39,199 nucleotides of DNA from contig NZ_BATM01000006.1 in the NCBI RefSeq assembly GCF_000467185.1, positions 1 to 39,199 of the forward strand, in the 5' to 3' direction. Each line of letters begins with the position of its first letter. Positions within the stretch are counted from its first letter, which is position 1. The position numbers and the translations under genes are program-made. This document shows, piece after piece, positions 14,792-29,700 of this stretch. Origin of the DNA: Vibrio ezurae NBRC 102218 (GTDB taxonomy: Bacteria; Pseudomonadota; Gammaproteobacteria; Enterobacterales; Vibrionaceae). Under the pieces are notes generated by a model. That model worked only from the letters and a program-made list of their open reading frames with translations, was not told the origin of the DNA and did no database searches.

Positions 14792-17700
14792 ATGGATAGA
14801 CAAATGGGCGCAAATCAATCATCAAAACAAAGCAGTAAGGCCATTTCACAACCTCGCTTAACGAGTTTGATGAACGGAATTAATCGTGCCATTAAGTCAT
14901 CTCGCTGGGGGTTAACTCCTGCGCAAAATAATACTTTTGCCATTGAGCAGTTAGAGCCGAGATTGCTTTTATCTGCTGATCCTTTAGCAACCTTAGTCGC
15001 AGACTCCAATGACGTTACTTTGCAGGTAGTAGAGAATGCGTCGAGCGAGCAGTATATCCAGCTTATCAATAACAAAGACAATGGCGCAGTGTTGGGTGAG
15101 CGCAAGCTCGACAGTATTGGCGCGGCTAGCGTTATCACCATTACCGGTTCTGCTAGCGACGATACATTGACCGTAGATCAATCCTTCCTTGATCTGGGTG
15201 AAAGTAATTTTATTGTCCAATTTGATGGTGGTGAAGGCTCTGATACTGTGGCGCTAGGCAGTACGGTCGTCACCAGTAACTGGCAAATTAACGGCGATAA
15301 CGAGGGTAACCTTGGTGACAATGGCACGGTGGAGTTCTTAAATACCGAAGCCATTGAAGCGACGCAAAGTGATGATTCTATCCATGTTTTAGCCGCTTTA
15401 AACAACAGTTACAACTGGCAAATAGACGCCGAAGGCGAAGGGGTTATTTCTACCTTAGATGACCAAGTCGGCGGCATTTTAGATTCTGCTAGCACCACGA
15501 GTATTAGCTTTAAAGGTTTTGATGAACTCGGTGGTAGTGGCAGTGATTACTTAGACTACAGCCTTTACAGCCAAGGTGTCACCGTTGACCTAGAAAATGA
15601 ATTGGTGAGCGGTTTTGATAGCGTAACGGGCATGAATACGGTTATTGGCTCTGATTATGCCGATAGCTTTGTTGGAGACACCAACGACAACGTATTTGTG
15701 GTGGGCTTTGGCGATAGTGTCGATGGATTCGGCGGTTATGATACCGCTTTGTTTAGAGACACTGGCAGTACGGGCATCGATCTACAGGTTCAGACTGATA
15801 GTGACAATGCCGATGTAGATTATATCTATCAAGGCGGCAGCTGGGATGGCGCCACCTTTACTGAGACCGAAAACCAAAGCATTCGTTTATTCGATTTAGC
15901 CCTGCTTTCTGCCGAGGGTGGCAGTGGTGACAACTATTTTGATTTTTCAGCCTCTGAGCTTGATGTGCATTTGCTTGGCGGGGCGGGTGATGACTACCTA
16001 ATCGGTGGCATCGGTGATGATGTCTTTATTGGCGGCGCAGGCAGTGACGCTATAGACGGCGGTGAAGGTAGCAACGAACTGATTGCGGTACGTGCTGCCA
16101 ATGTAGTTTTTGATGGTGACACGCTTAAAATAGATGATACTGAAACGGACACCTTGACCGACATTGATAGCATCTATGTTAAGGCGTTATCCAATGACGA
16201 TGATGTTAGCGGTTATACCCTAGATGCAAGGCTTGCCAATGATTACGATATCACTTTAGAAGGCACAGAACTCGCCGATAGCATTTATGCTTCAGCTTAT
16301 GGTGATACCTTAATTGGTCTTGGCGGCGCAGACACCATTACCGCAGGTGTGGGCGTGGATACCGTGCAAGAAACCTTTGATGGCCGCGCGAGTGTGGCCG
16401 TGTCCCTTTCTGGTGTGGACTATGAGTTGGATCTGTCGCATGGCGAAAACGAAATCCTTTCTATTTCATTGCCGACCATCACCAGCGGCTCGGGCTACAC
16501 CTTTACGATGCAAGTCGATGGACAAAGCATAGTCACTGATGAAATTGCTTGGGATGCTCGCGCCCGTGATGTGTCTCGCGCTATCGAAAAAGCACTGGAT
16601 TTGGCCTACGGACAACTTATTGTTACCACCGAAACTGACGGCTTTAGCATAGAATTTGCTGGCCTTTATTCGGGCCAGCCAATGATTGAATCTATTACTT
16701 CGACAGGCAATGTTGTCACTTCAGTCTCTCAGACTGGCACTAAGGTTTTGGATACCTTAGTGGGCTTTGATGCCAATGATTATTTGGATATTGAAGGTAG
16801 CGTGGGCGCGGATGATGTCGATTTATCGGCATTTGCAGGTAACAGTAAAATTTCTACTCAGCAAGGCAGCGATACCATTGTTGGCGCACAAGGGATCAAC
16901 CTGATTGATGCGGGCAGTGGTGACGACTTTATTTATGTCTCTGGTGAGTCAAACGACATTATTATTGGCGGCGAGGGTGAAGATACCCTGATTGCCGATA
17001 TGAGCAGCAATACAGGCGCGGCGCATAGCTTTGATCTGGATAACGATATTCTGACCACGGACTTAGCCATCATCAATTTGTTGGGCATTGAAAGCGCCGA
17101 ACTGATTGGCTCAGATGGTGATGATACCTTTGATGCTACCGACTTTTCGGGCTTATCTGAAACTACGGATATTAACTTACTCTCCGGTTGGAGTGATGTT
17201 AGCGATTTTTCCCTGTTATTTACCTTAGATGACGATAGCGCCGTTCTAGAAATAGACACCCAATCTGCGCAGACTCTTGAAGAGTTGATCGCCATGATCA
17301 ACATCGCTGATGATCGAGAAACGGGAGCACTGTTTGCTTCGTTTGATCAGCAAAGCTCATCGCTATCGATATCGGGTCTGTCTGGATTAAATGTCTCAGG
17401 TGATGACACTTCAATTTTAACGGTATTAGGCTTAGACCCAGATACAATTTCAGGCTCTATGCTGACAGGGGTTAGCCTAAGTTTAATGGCCTCAGCGCAA
17501 CTGAGCACTCAACGTGGTAATGGCGGCAGTGATACCTTTGTCGGTTCGCAAGGGGTGGATTGGTTTGCTATTGATGATGACGATTTATCGGTCACCGGTT
17601 TAGGCGGTTATGACCGCGTTTCTGCCTCTAGCACCGCTACTCACACTCAAGTTGATGTCGCAGATGATGCTTTAGTCTGGAAGGGCGATGCACAAACCGA

Positions 17701-20700
17701 TAAAAGCGTTAGCCTAGATAGTATTGAGCATGCTGAAGTGATTGCCACCACTGGCGCCACTGTATTGGATGCCAGTAGTGCCAGTATTGACGTGACATTA
17801 GATGCGGCGCAAACCACCGCCGAGTTAAAAGGCAGTACTGGCATTAATGAATTTCGCATTGATGTAGGGGCGCGTGACGCGCTTGATATTGTAACCGTGA
17901 CTCTATCAGACAGTGCAACCAGTAATGACGTGGTCTTTTATGGTGGCAGCGATGTTTTTGATGTTAACGACTTCAGCTTTGCCGCTATTACTGGCGATAA
18001 CTTCTCTTTCGTTAATGAATCCAGTGGCGATTTAAACATGGATTCAAATGTCTTTTTAGTCGGTCAATCTATCAAATTTGAAGCAGGTGGCACTATCACT
18101 GTCAGCGCTGATGTTGAAACCGATGATAGCAGTGACACAGCAGGGGATATCAGCTTTTATGCTCGCCATATTAAGGTTGAAGATGGGGTTAATATTTCTG
18201 CGAAAGGCTTGTCACTAAGCCAAAATGGCGACATCAACATCATAGCGTCGGACTCAAGAAACGAAATCAAAGGCATTGGTTTTTATAACTATGATGATGT
18301 CAGTGCCAGCGTCACCATAGGCGCGGCAACCATTGAAGGTCGGGACGTTACAATTCTCGCCTTTGCCGAAACAAACCCTGATAGCCCAGTTAACTACGGT
18401 GGCGACACCATAGAATCTGATGAGCTGAGCATTAAAGACTTTAAAGTTGAGCTAGAAGGCTCTTCATTGTTCGTTGGTTATTCTCGCTCTGAGGTCGATA
18501 CCACCATTACCATTGATGAAAATGCCATCATCAAAGGGGATAATGTCACCATAGAATCTCGTTCTATTGCTCGGGTTAAATCTGAACCCATAGCGATTTT
18601 GTTCTCGGTAGCGATCGGTAGTATTCGCTCTGATGCTAATGTCGAAATGAACGGCACAGTGATTGCCGAAGGTGATGTCTTGATCACCTCAAAAGTCGAA
18701 AACTACATGAAGGTGGCTGCAGAACCTTACTTTGGTTTCAAAGGCTTTGCCGCCAGTATTGCGGTTGGATTATTAGAAAGTGATTCCACTACTTTAGTCT
18801 CTGATTCTGCAATCATTATTGGCGAAGGAAATTTAGAAGTTTCCGCATACACTTCTGATTTTACTTATGTTGGCGCACTGAGTGATGCGGGTGCAAAAGG
18901 TAAGTTAGCCGCCAGTGTAGCTGTGCATATTGAACACGGTGACACTAATGCTACCCTAGCCGGTGATGTGATTGTAGCGGGTGATTTGACCGTTAGCGCT
19001 GAGCAAAAGCAAGGCCGAGTAGACGGCGTATGGGGCACAGAGGTTGAAGCCATCGTTGATCGCGTGCCAAGCATTCTGGATAACTTCAAAGACAAATATA
19101 AGCAAAAAGCCGCTAACGTATTGGCTAAGACCATAGTACCTGAATTTATAACTAAGCGTGTTGCCCCGGGCGATCGCTTAAAACCAACGAAGTTTACTCT
19201 GGGTATTGCGTTTGGTTATGCTGATGATACCAATAATGCTAATGCGTTGATTGGTCTAGTCGATAAAAGCTCAGATATTCAAGTGGGTGGCTCTTTAGAG
19301 CAAAACGCCAACGTAGAAAGCAGACAGCTGACTAGCGTGTCTTCAACCTCAAGTTCGGTATCGCAGACCTCACAGCTTGCAGGCTCAACAGGCACTAAGA
19401 GTGAGTTTAGCCAGGTGCCATTTGGCGGCGCTGTGTCGGTAATGATTGCGGACATGGATAACAATGCTAATGCATTGGTGCAGGGCAACACCAGTTTGGA
19501 TGTGCTGGATAAATTTACCCTAGATGCTAAAACAGAAAACCTTACCGGCCTTATCAGCCCAGATACGACCTTTAAATACGTAAAACCTGATTACATTCAG
19601 CCAAGTGATATAGACACGGATTACACGGTTAACCCAGGTGACCTAGTCGGTTTTCATTACAAAGATTACGATTGGCAGCAAGCCAGTGAATCTCAGCAAC
19701 CGGATATCGGTTACTTAGGCGCAGTGTACAAATACATTGGTGATGAACAACAAACCTTACGTCTAGCGAGCACCGATTTTAGTGATGTCAGCAAGTGGGA
19801 GCTATTGGGTGACAAGGTCACGAGCTTGCCAAGCCAATTGCTAGGGGGTGATTCTGATCTTTATCTCATTGATAACACCGTTAAGTCAGAAGCGGCAGGG
19901 GCAAAAGTCTCTATCGGCCTTAACTTTGGTTATTTAGATGTGACGCAAAATGCCAATGCGAAAGTTTTGGGCACCGTGCAGATCAACCAAAGAACCGACC
20001 TTGAAAATACCTTTGATGAAGTGGCCGAGGATACGTACCACCAGATAGTGGACGCATTTTTAGGTGACTTATCTGCGTCTAACCGCGATATCGCCATTAA
20101 ATCGGATACCATCAATCAGCAAGTCGATTATGTGGGGTTGATGACGGCGACTAACTCAAATATCCCAATTTTAAAAACCATTTACGAGAAAACCGGTCAG
20201 TCAGAATCACTAAACGGCGCAGGTGTCAGCGTTTATATCAACAACGTGACGCTAAACAGTAAAGCGATTATTGAAGATGGCGCCGTGGTGTATGCCGATG
20301 ATCTCAGTGTGGATGCAGATAGTAATGTCTTTGCCATTAACCTTGGTTATTCAGCCGGCTACGGTAAAGGTACCTTAGGTCTGTCAGGCTTGTTTATTAA
20401 TAACATTGTCGACAGTAACGTGTACGCGCAAGTTGAGTCTGGCGTTGATCTTATGGTCGGCACGCGTATCACCAATATTGGTAGTGTTGAGCGCTTGAGC
20501 GTTACCGCTGATAACCGAGTGGACATTATTACCATTGCTGGAGGCGGTGCATCGGGCGGCGCAATTGGTGTGGGCGCATCATCAATTGTTAATATAGTGA
20601 CTAAAGTAACCAAAGCTGAAATTGGCTCGCAAGACGCTGGTAGTCGCAGTGGTGATATTGATGTTAATGGCGATGTTAAAGTGGCGGCCAGTAGTGATGG

Positions 20701-23700
20701 GTTCATCATTGGCTCGGCAATTAGCGCCGCGTGGGCAACAGGTAAGGTGGCGCCATCGGGCGGTGACACCCCAGAAACCAATAACAGCGCGTACGGAATT
20801 TCGGTCTCTGGTGCGTTCATTTTTAATATCGTTGATCACACCACTTCCGCTTCTATTTATAACTTAAACAGCTTAAATGCCGAGGCGTTAACTCTTGATG
20901 CGACTGATAACGCGGGTGTGTTTGCTTTCCCAATCGCTTACTCAAGTTCAGAGGCGCAAAAGTTTGCTTTAGCGGCGGCCGGTATTGGTCTGCGCAATGA
21001 TGTCGATGTAGATATTGATGCAGGTATTTCCGGCGTTAACAGTCTTACTTTAAATAATCTATCCATTGACGCTATCAACAACACGACTGTGGTCAGTGCC
21101 TCGGTTTCAGCGGCGCTATCGGGCGTTGCTGATACGCCTCCTGGCTCGAACAGCAGTAGCATTGCCATTACCGGTAATGTGTCAGTGAACAATGTGATTA
21201 ACGATATCGATGCCTTCCTAATTGATGTCGATTCAGCCTCAATTAACGGCAAAGATAGCAATAATTTCGCGGTAGATATTGAAGCAAAAGATACCTCTGA
21301 AGTGTACGCGGTAGCGCTCGGCGTGGCTTATGCGGGCAACGGCACGGTGGCGGTGACTTATGCTGAAAACACCATTGATTCAGATATTGATGCCCTAATT
21401 AGCGGCGTTGATATGGACGTTGCGACAGGCAAAGTACGTAGCCAAGCCAACAGTGACGCGGATATTTTGTCAGTAGCGATTGGCGCAGGCGTTAGTAAAG
21501 AGACCTCGCCAAACTTTGATACTAAAGTGGGCTTATCGGTAGCGGCCGCAGTCAGTTACAACACAGTGCGCATGAATACTCGCTCTAAAGTGGTTGATAG
21601 CCTAATCACTTTGCCAAGCGAAGATTTAGACACATCGAGAATGGACGTCAAAGCGCATAACGACAGCGATATTATCGCGGTAGTAGTTGCGCCTTCTATT
21701 GGTTTACAAAGTGGCAGTGAGACAACAATTACCTTATCGGGCAGTGGTGCCTCGGTAGAAAATGAAGTGTATGGCGATACGATTGCGCAGGTTGATGGCA
21801 CCACCATTGATCAATTTACAACGCTAAATGATGCATCTACAGCAGAGAACGGATTGTTTGTGAGCGCCGATGCCTCGGGTGATATTAGCGCCACGGTAGT
21901 ATCTGCCTCTGTTGCATGGGCTGGTGCAACCACTGGTACGGGGGTCTCCGGCGGTATCGGAGTGGCATTAGCGGAAAACTCCATTGGTGGTGACAACGGC
22001 AATGCGAATGCAATTAGCGCCATCATTACCGATTCCAGTGTTGACCTAAGTGGCACGGTCGATACGTTTGCCAAAAGTAATCAAGAGATCACCGCAGTCG
22101 TGGTCGCAGCGTCAGTGGCGCTGGCTAACTCAAACGATGGAGTGGCAGGCGCATTAAGTGGCGTGGGCGCATCCACCGATAATACGGTGAAAATTGATAC
22201 TACGTCGGGCATTACGGCTACCCAAGCGAATCATAGCGTGATAGCTGATTCGATTTCAGTAACAGCGCAAGACACCAGCACCATTACCAGTGCGGTGGTT
22301 GGCGCTTCTATTGCCGGCACTTTCTCGGCAACATCAGGCGCGGTCAGCCTAAGTATTGGGGTTGCGCTGGCGGAAAATGACATTGAAAACAACACGGTAG
22401 CCTTAATTGATAATGTCGATATTGGTGCAAGCGATGATAGAGCAGGCAATGTCAGTGTTTTAGCGACCACCAATGCCACCATTACCGCAACCTCAGTAGC
22501 GGCATCGTTTGCGCTAGGTTGGGGCTCTGGCACCATCAGCGCCAGTGGCGCAGGGGCCAATGCGGTGAATACCATCACGGGTAGTACTAGCGCGACTCTT
22601 GCGAATAGTGATGTATACAGCTCGGGTGACGTGTCAGTCTCGGCCACCAACACTTCAAAAGTTAATGCAGAAATTGCCGCGGTATCGGTTGCAGGTGCAG
22701 TCGGCACCGATGGCGGTTTAGGCGTCTCTGTGGGCGGCGCAGAAACTGAAAATAATATCGGAACCTCAGGCAATCGCTTAGGCGTTATTGCCAATATCCT
22801 GGATTCAGATATTGATGCGACAGGCAATATTTCGGTGACTTCTACCGCCGATCTGGATATTGATGCAGGCGTTGGTGCAGGTTCAATGGCGATTGCCGCA
22901 GGTGGCAGTGGCTTTGGCGTAGCAGCATCGGGTACGGGTGTTAGCGCGGTTAACAACATTTATTCTGATGTGGATGCGTATGTAGATAACAGCTCTGCTG
23001 CCAATCAAACCCTAAAAGGGGCATCACTGACCGTTAACGCAAGTAACGTCTCGGATATAGATTCTGTGGCAGCAGCGGCAACGGTGGCGGCAGGCTTTAG
23101 CTCTGGTGGCTCAGCGGCTATCACAGTTGGCGTAGCATTGGCTCGTAACGAGATAGACAATAATACCCGCGCGTATGTGGCAGGTGCTGATGTTGATTTA
23201 GCAACGGGCACATTAGATTTAGACGCTAGCACGGATAATACCATCGATACATTGTCAGTGGCGGCCTCATTAGGCATTGCCTTTGGCGCGGGTGGCGGCA
23301 TTGCGGTCAGTGGCGCAGGTGCAAACTCTATTAACTCTATAAATGGCGAGACACTGGCCTACCTTGATGGAGCCGATGTAGAAAGTGCAGGCGCGGTAAC
23401 CCTTGATGCTGAGAACGTTTCGGATATCACTGCAACGGTAGCGTCTGTGTCCGTGTCTGGAGGTGGTGGTTCAGGTGGTGGCGTTGGCGTATCCATTGGC
23501 GCATCTGTTTCTGAAAATGAAATAGGGACATCGGGCGATAAACTGGTTGTTGCATCCTATATTCACGACTCAAGTGTAGATGCCTCTGGCGCATTATCAG
23601 TGACTGCAAATGGTGAAATGACCATTACTGCCGGCGTTGGCGCAGGCGGTATGGCTGTGGCAGGCGGCTCTGGTGGCGGTCTTGCAGGTGCAGGTTCGGG

Positions 23701-26700
23701 CGTTGTGGCAACCAATGATGTTTATGCCCTAATTGACAGTTATATTGATAATTCTGGTGCGAGTAGCGCCAGCATAGACGCGGCAAGCATTGCCATTAGT
23801 GCAACCAGTGAGTCAACTATTACCGCAGAGCTCGGTTCAGCTTCATTAGGCATCGCAGGCGGTGCTGGTGGCGGTGGTACATTAACCATCGGTATTTCTA
23901 TTGCTGACAATAGCGTGGATGTTGATACCTCTGCCTACATTAAAGGAGCGGGTGCGGTTGATAGCACCGGCTCAATTTCAGTCTCTTCTAGTGCAACTAA
24001 CGATATTGACGCAACTTCTGTAGCGGCTACGGCCTCTTTTGCCGCAGGTGCGGGTGGTGGCGTATCTATCAGTGGCGCAGGCGCAGAAGCGGTAAACAGC
24101 ATTTTTGGCGAAACCCAGTCGTATATTGAAAATTCACAAATTGATAGTGCCAGTAAGGTGGATATCACTGCCTCAGATACCTCTGATATTGATGCTACGG
24201 TAGTCGCGGTTGCGGTTTCTGGCGCAGGTGGTGCTGGTGGCGGTATCGGTGTGGCGATTGGCGCGGCGCTTGCGAGCAATAATATTGGTAATAGCGGCTC
24301 GCGTCAGAGCGTGCGCTCGTATGTGAAAAACAGCGGCATTAGTGCTACGGGTGTATTAAATCTAGATGCTGACGGCAACATGACGGTATTTTCCGGTGTT
24401 GGCGCAGGCAGTATGGCCATTTCAGGCGGTGCAGGTGGCGGTTTATCTGGCGCAGGCGCTGGAGTGAGCACAGTTAATGATATTTATGCCGATGTTGAAA
24501 CCTATATCGACAATAGCTCGGCTTCTAGCAAGGTTATAGATACCGGCTCGGTCAGCTTAGATGCGGACAATACCACGTCAATTACAGCAGAAGCCGGAGC
24601 GGCATCATTGGCTGCTGCCTTTGGTGCGGGCGGCGGTGTTTCTTTAAGTGTCGGCGTAGCATTGGCGCAAAATACCGTTGATGCCAATACCTCAAGTTAC
24701 ATTACTGATGTGGGTGAGTTAAGCTGTGGCGATATTAGCGTTACCGCGACAACTGACAATACCATTACCGCGACCTCTGTAGCCGCGTCCATTGCCGCCG
24801 CAGGTGGCGTGGGTGGCGGCGTTGCCATTAGTGGCGCAGGCGCTGAAACGGCCAATTACATTTATGGTGATACCAGCGCCTATATCGCAAATAGCACTAT
24901 TGGGGCGTCTAATGTCACAGTGGATGATGTGGATGTTACCGCAGAGAACACCTCTAAGATCACTTCAACCGTAGCGGCAGTGTCGGTCGCCGGTGCTGGC
25001 GGCGCAGGTGGCGGTGTCGGTGTTTCTCTTGGTGGCTCGGTGGCCATCAATGACATTGGTAAAGAGAGCGATCGCATAGTGGTGCAAAGCTATGTCGATA
25101 ACAGTCAAGTGTATGCCACTGGCGATATGAATATTGATTCTACGCTGGACATGACCATTAATTCAGGGGTTGGTTCTGGCAGTGCTGCTGTGGTTGGCGG
25201 CGCAGGTGGCGCGGCCGTTTCAGGCGCAGCTGTGCGCGTTGAAAATGAAATGTATGCCGATGTTGATAGCTACATTAAAGACAGCTCACAAGTGAATGCC
25301 GCTGATATTTCAGTGACCTCTTCAAGTACGTCAGACATTGATGCGACAGCCGCCGCGGCAACCATAGCTGGCGCTTTTGTCCCTGTCGGGTTTGCCATCT
25401 CGATTGGCGCATCACGCGTAATTAATGTGGTAGACATCGACCTAAACAGCGATATCGACAACTCTGATTTAGATGCCAGTGGCGATTTCACGCTCACGGC
25501 AAGTTCAACCGATGATGTGAATACGCTAGGGGTAGCAGCTTCGGTTTCTCTAGGGCTAGGTTTTTCTGGCGCAGGGGTATTTGTTGAAAGTGAAGTCACG
25601 GGTGATATCAATGTTGGCATGACAGATTCGGATATCACAGTGACAGGCGATGGTGAAGTGAAAGCCCTTGCTAATGCTAAACAAACATCAAAAGCCTACG
25701 GCATTTCGGCTGGGTTTATTTCTGCCGGTGTGGTATTTGCCGATAGTGAAACCGATGTGGATACCTTAATTAGCATGTCGGCAACTGACTATCAGGGCGG
25801 TGATTTAACCGCGATTGCGAATGCCACTGAAAATAACTATGTACTGGCGGTAGCAGGTAGCGGCGGCGTATTAGCCGGTGCAGGCGTTGGCGCAGAGACT
25901 AAATCGACCAGTAATACCAAGGTAACGTTCGGTGATGAGTCATCGATTATCTTGGGTGAAAACTCAGGCACTGGCGTGTTAGACATTAAGGCCGAGCATA
26001 TAGCGCAGTTTGATGCCAAGGTCGTAGTGGCATCGGGTGGTTTATTGTCTGGTTCAGGTGCTGAGATTGACCATGATATTACGGCCGATGTCGCCGTAGT
26101 ATTGGGTGATGGGGCAAGCAGTAGTGATAATCTAGTGATTACCGCCTCTGACATTAATGTGGATGCCATTAACCGCGCTCAGAAAAATCAAAGTGGGCGA
26201 ATCGATGTAGTAGCAGTTGGTCTTGCTAGCGCCGCTGGCGCAGACAGTCGCACGGTATTGGATATGGCAACCACCATTGATGTGGGTGACGATGCTGAAC
26301 TTACTGCTTGGGGCACTGGCGATGATGACGGTATAGCATTAAATGCGTTAAATGATTTAGACATTACCGATAAAGTGGTTCTTAACGCCACTGGCGCACT
26401 GGCCGGTACGGGCGCAACCCTGAAAATCAGTGATGATGAATTACTAGCTAAAGTGCGCATTGGCGAGAACGCCGTGTTAGTTACTGAAGGTGATTTGCAG
26501 TTATCTGCCCGAGGTCAAGGCACGGCAGTAGGCAATGTTGAGGCAGATTCTAGCGGCGCGGTATCGGTGTCGGTCACCAACGCTACGGTCAACCTTACTC
26601 CTGTGAATACAGTATTGATTGATTTAGGCGCAGACATTACCTCTTATGGTGACGTGAATATCTCAGCCGGTACTGATACTGATTTCAATCGCGATGATTA

Positions 26701-29700
26701 TAAAGTTCATGCGCTGATTGATAGCTTCTCCGATAGCGTTATTCCAATTGATGATGCGGGTGCATTTGCTACTTTATCGCAAGCTAACAGCATTGCCATT
26801 GCCGCGGGCGCACATGTAAAAACCGCGCGTCAAATGAACCTGCACTCAGAGCGTTTTGGCTTTGCCGATATGGACGCGCAAACCAAAACCGTCAACTGGG
26901 CATCGGCCATTGGCGGTACTGCCGACCTTGGCGGTGAGGTGACTATTGGCACTACAGGTACAGTCAGTAATGCCGGTACGCTGGAAACGGGTATTCGCCG
27001 TAATCAATCTATTGAATTTACCAGTTTAAATGATGACGGTAGCGTTAATGAGGTCAGCAAAACCGATGGCATTAGCTTCTCAACCTCAATTGAGGCACTG
27101 AGCTCAAGCTTATTTACAGACCTTGAGTATGCCGAAGAGCAGCTCTCTATCTTTAATGACGGTGAAGCCACTGATACCGATATCGAAGCCTTCTACAAAT
27201 CTGAAATTGACCGCCTACAACAAGAGTTGCTAGCAAAAGGCTTGATGGACGTTACGCCAAGCGGTGAGTACTTCTCTATCGAGCTGTCGACCTCTGTGAT
27301 TACCATTGACGACATTCATGCAGAAGCAGGACGCATTGATATTCGCTCTGGAGAATACGCCGATACCGGTACTGTACTATCACCGGGCGATGCGTCAGTT
27401 TCAATTATCAACCATACTCTTGCCTCGCTAGTGGTGAATGACATCACGATTCCGCAGGAAAATGGCGGGGTGTATCTCAACGGCGAAAGACAAGATGTCG
27501 GTACAGACGATGAGCCGCTTATTAGCATCATCAACGATGTGGATCTGGCTAAAGAGCAAGCCGAATTGGCGCTCAGCCTGCCAAACAATAATGCAGTACT
27601 GACATGGCCATCAATCACCTTAAACGGCGAAGTCACCAACCGCAGTGGCAAGCTTGAACTGAAAAGTTTAAGTGGTGAAGATTCAACCACACTAGGTAAA
27701 GGCGACATTAATATCTACGCTGATATTGATGTGAAAGAGCAAGTTGTGATGACGGGGGGGTCTACGGTAATAAGCCTTCCACCGGGTTCGGTGTATTCTG
27801 TGGATGGCGCTGAATACGCCAAATGGAATGCTGAGATTGGCAACAATGGTCTTGATGAAGCCTCTGATGCGGATATCGCCGATCTTATTGGCCGCTCAAT
27901 TACAGGCCCTAGTATTTATGCAGATAATATTTCAATTACCGCTGAATACATCAATATCAATGGCAAAATTCAAAGTGGTAAAGAGAGCTTTAATCTCACC
28001 ATTGACAAAGCGATGGAAGATACCATTGATGCGCTAAAAGCTAAGGGAGCGACCGGTCTAGTTCGCCTTGATGTGGCGAGCGAAGATTTCTCGGTTTTCT
28101 ATGATGCCACTAACGATCAAATTGTAGTGGGTGACATGCGCGTTAGCGGTGGTTACATTGAGCTTGAAGGGCACATTTTAAACACCAATAGCAACTCTGA
28201 AATTGAACTGTTGGGTGGCTACGCTGATATCGATGTGGTGAACAATACCGACCTTGATGTGAAGATCCTTGGACTGGATGCATCACAACGCGGTAAAGGC
28301 ACATTGATCATTCGTGATAAAGCCAAAGGCACATCCGATAATCCATTAGAAACCACCTACATCAAAGATGAAAATGGCGTAACGGTTACCACCAATGGCG
28401 TTGCTAGCACAGGTTCGGATGACATGACTTACGATCCGAAATCAGGCTGGCGTTATTCTTGGACTATGGGCCAAGAGCAATTTGAACGTCGTTACACCAC
28501 AGAGGCCACCTCATCATGGTTAGGTATTGATGCCTTTGCTAAAGATCCCGATGACGTGGTATTTGATGGTGAGCCAGAGCCATTAGGTTCGCCAACGCTG
28601 CGTGGCGAAGGGGCTTATTTTGAATATGTACCGAGTGATTCTGATGAAGACTATACCTTTGATACCAACCATATTGAGTTGACGTCAGAAACCTCTTTAG
28701 TGCGTAAATGGACTAAGAGTACTTGGTGGGGTAAGAAAACCTATTACGCTAAATTTGTTAATGAAAGTAAGGTGCGTGATGAGTCAACGCACTCCATAAA
28801 AGCCGATTATGGCGTCACGATTACCTTTACCGGTAAAGAGCAAGGCTCTATCGATATCGTGTCCAATCAAGGCGGTGATGTGATAGTGCAGGGGGCGATT
28901 AGTAACACGGAAGGCACCACCACAATTACCACCAATGCCGGTATTTACACTCAAGCGACCGGTTCGGTCGGCGGTAAAGATATCGAGCTCACCGCTTCTT
29001 ATATTGGCGGTGTCGCGCAAACTAATGTCGATGGCAGTATTGATGCTGCAAGCACCGCATTGCGCACCAACCTCAATAATGACGGTAACGGTGGCATTAC
29101 GGCGCGCACCTATGGCGGGCGCATCAACATCGTAGAAACAGATGGTCCATTAGTGGTCAACAATATCACTTCTGCGGGCAGTTATGGTTTGGCTAATGAT
29201 ACTGGTGGCAACGTCTATCTTTCTGCTGTTGGTGGCATTGAAGCTGAGTCTGGCAGTAACGGCATTGTGCGCGGCGGGACGATCTTTATCAGCTCCGAAG
29301 CACATGTCGGTTCATCGAGCCAAGCCTTAGTGGTCGACAGTGGTGAAGGTAACAACGATAGCGTTACGGTATTGGCTATTAACGATATTTACCTCAGTGA
29401 ACTTGATGGCGATTTACTGGCGAAAGAGATCAGCAGTAGCGCAGGTGATGTCACTATCAATGTCTCGTACGGCTCTTTGGTGGATGCCAATAATACCACT
29501 GCCAGAGATGAGCGTACTTATGAAGAGTTAAGTACTGGTCTATGGGAAAACCTAGGGCTGATTGCAGGCAGTGACTCAGCACAAGATAAAATTGATAATG
29601 TGATTGATGCCTATGTGACCGCGCGTGAGATGGAGTACAGCACCTATTGGAACATCCGCAATGGTCAATTTGACGGCACTTATACCGCAGGTGAAGAAGT

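Noticed and set aside
22231..22959. Long minus-strand open frame (242 codons) inside the giant gene, and similar antisense frames elsewhere in it
   Set aside because: It mirrors the Ala/Gly/Ser repeat codons of the plus strand, has low-complexity Pro/Ala/Thr composition and no ribosome site or family likeness.
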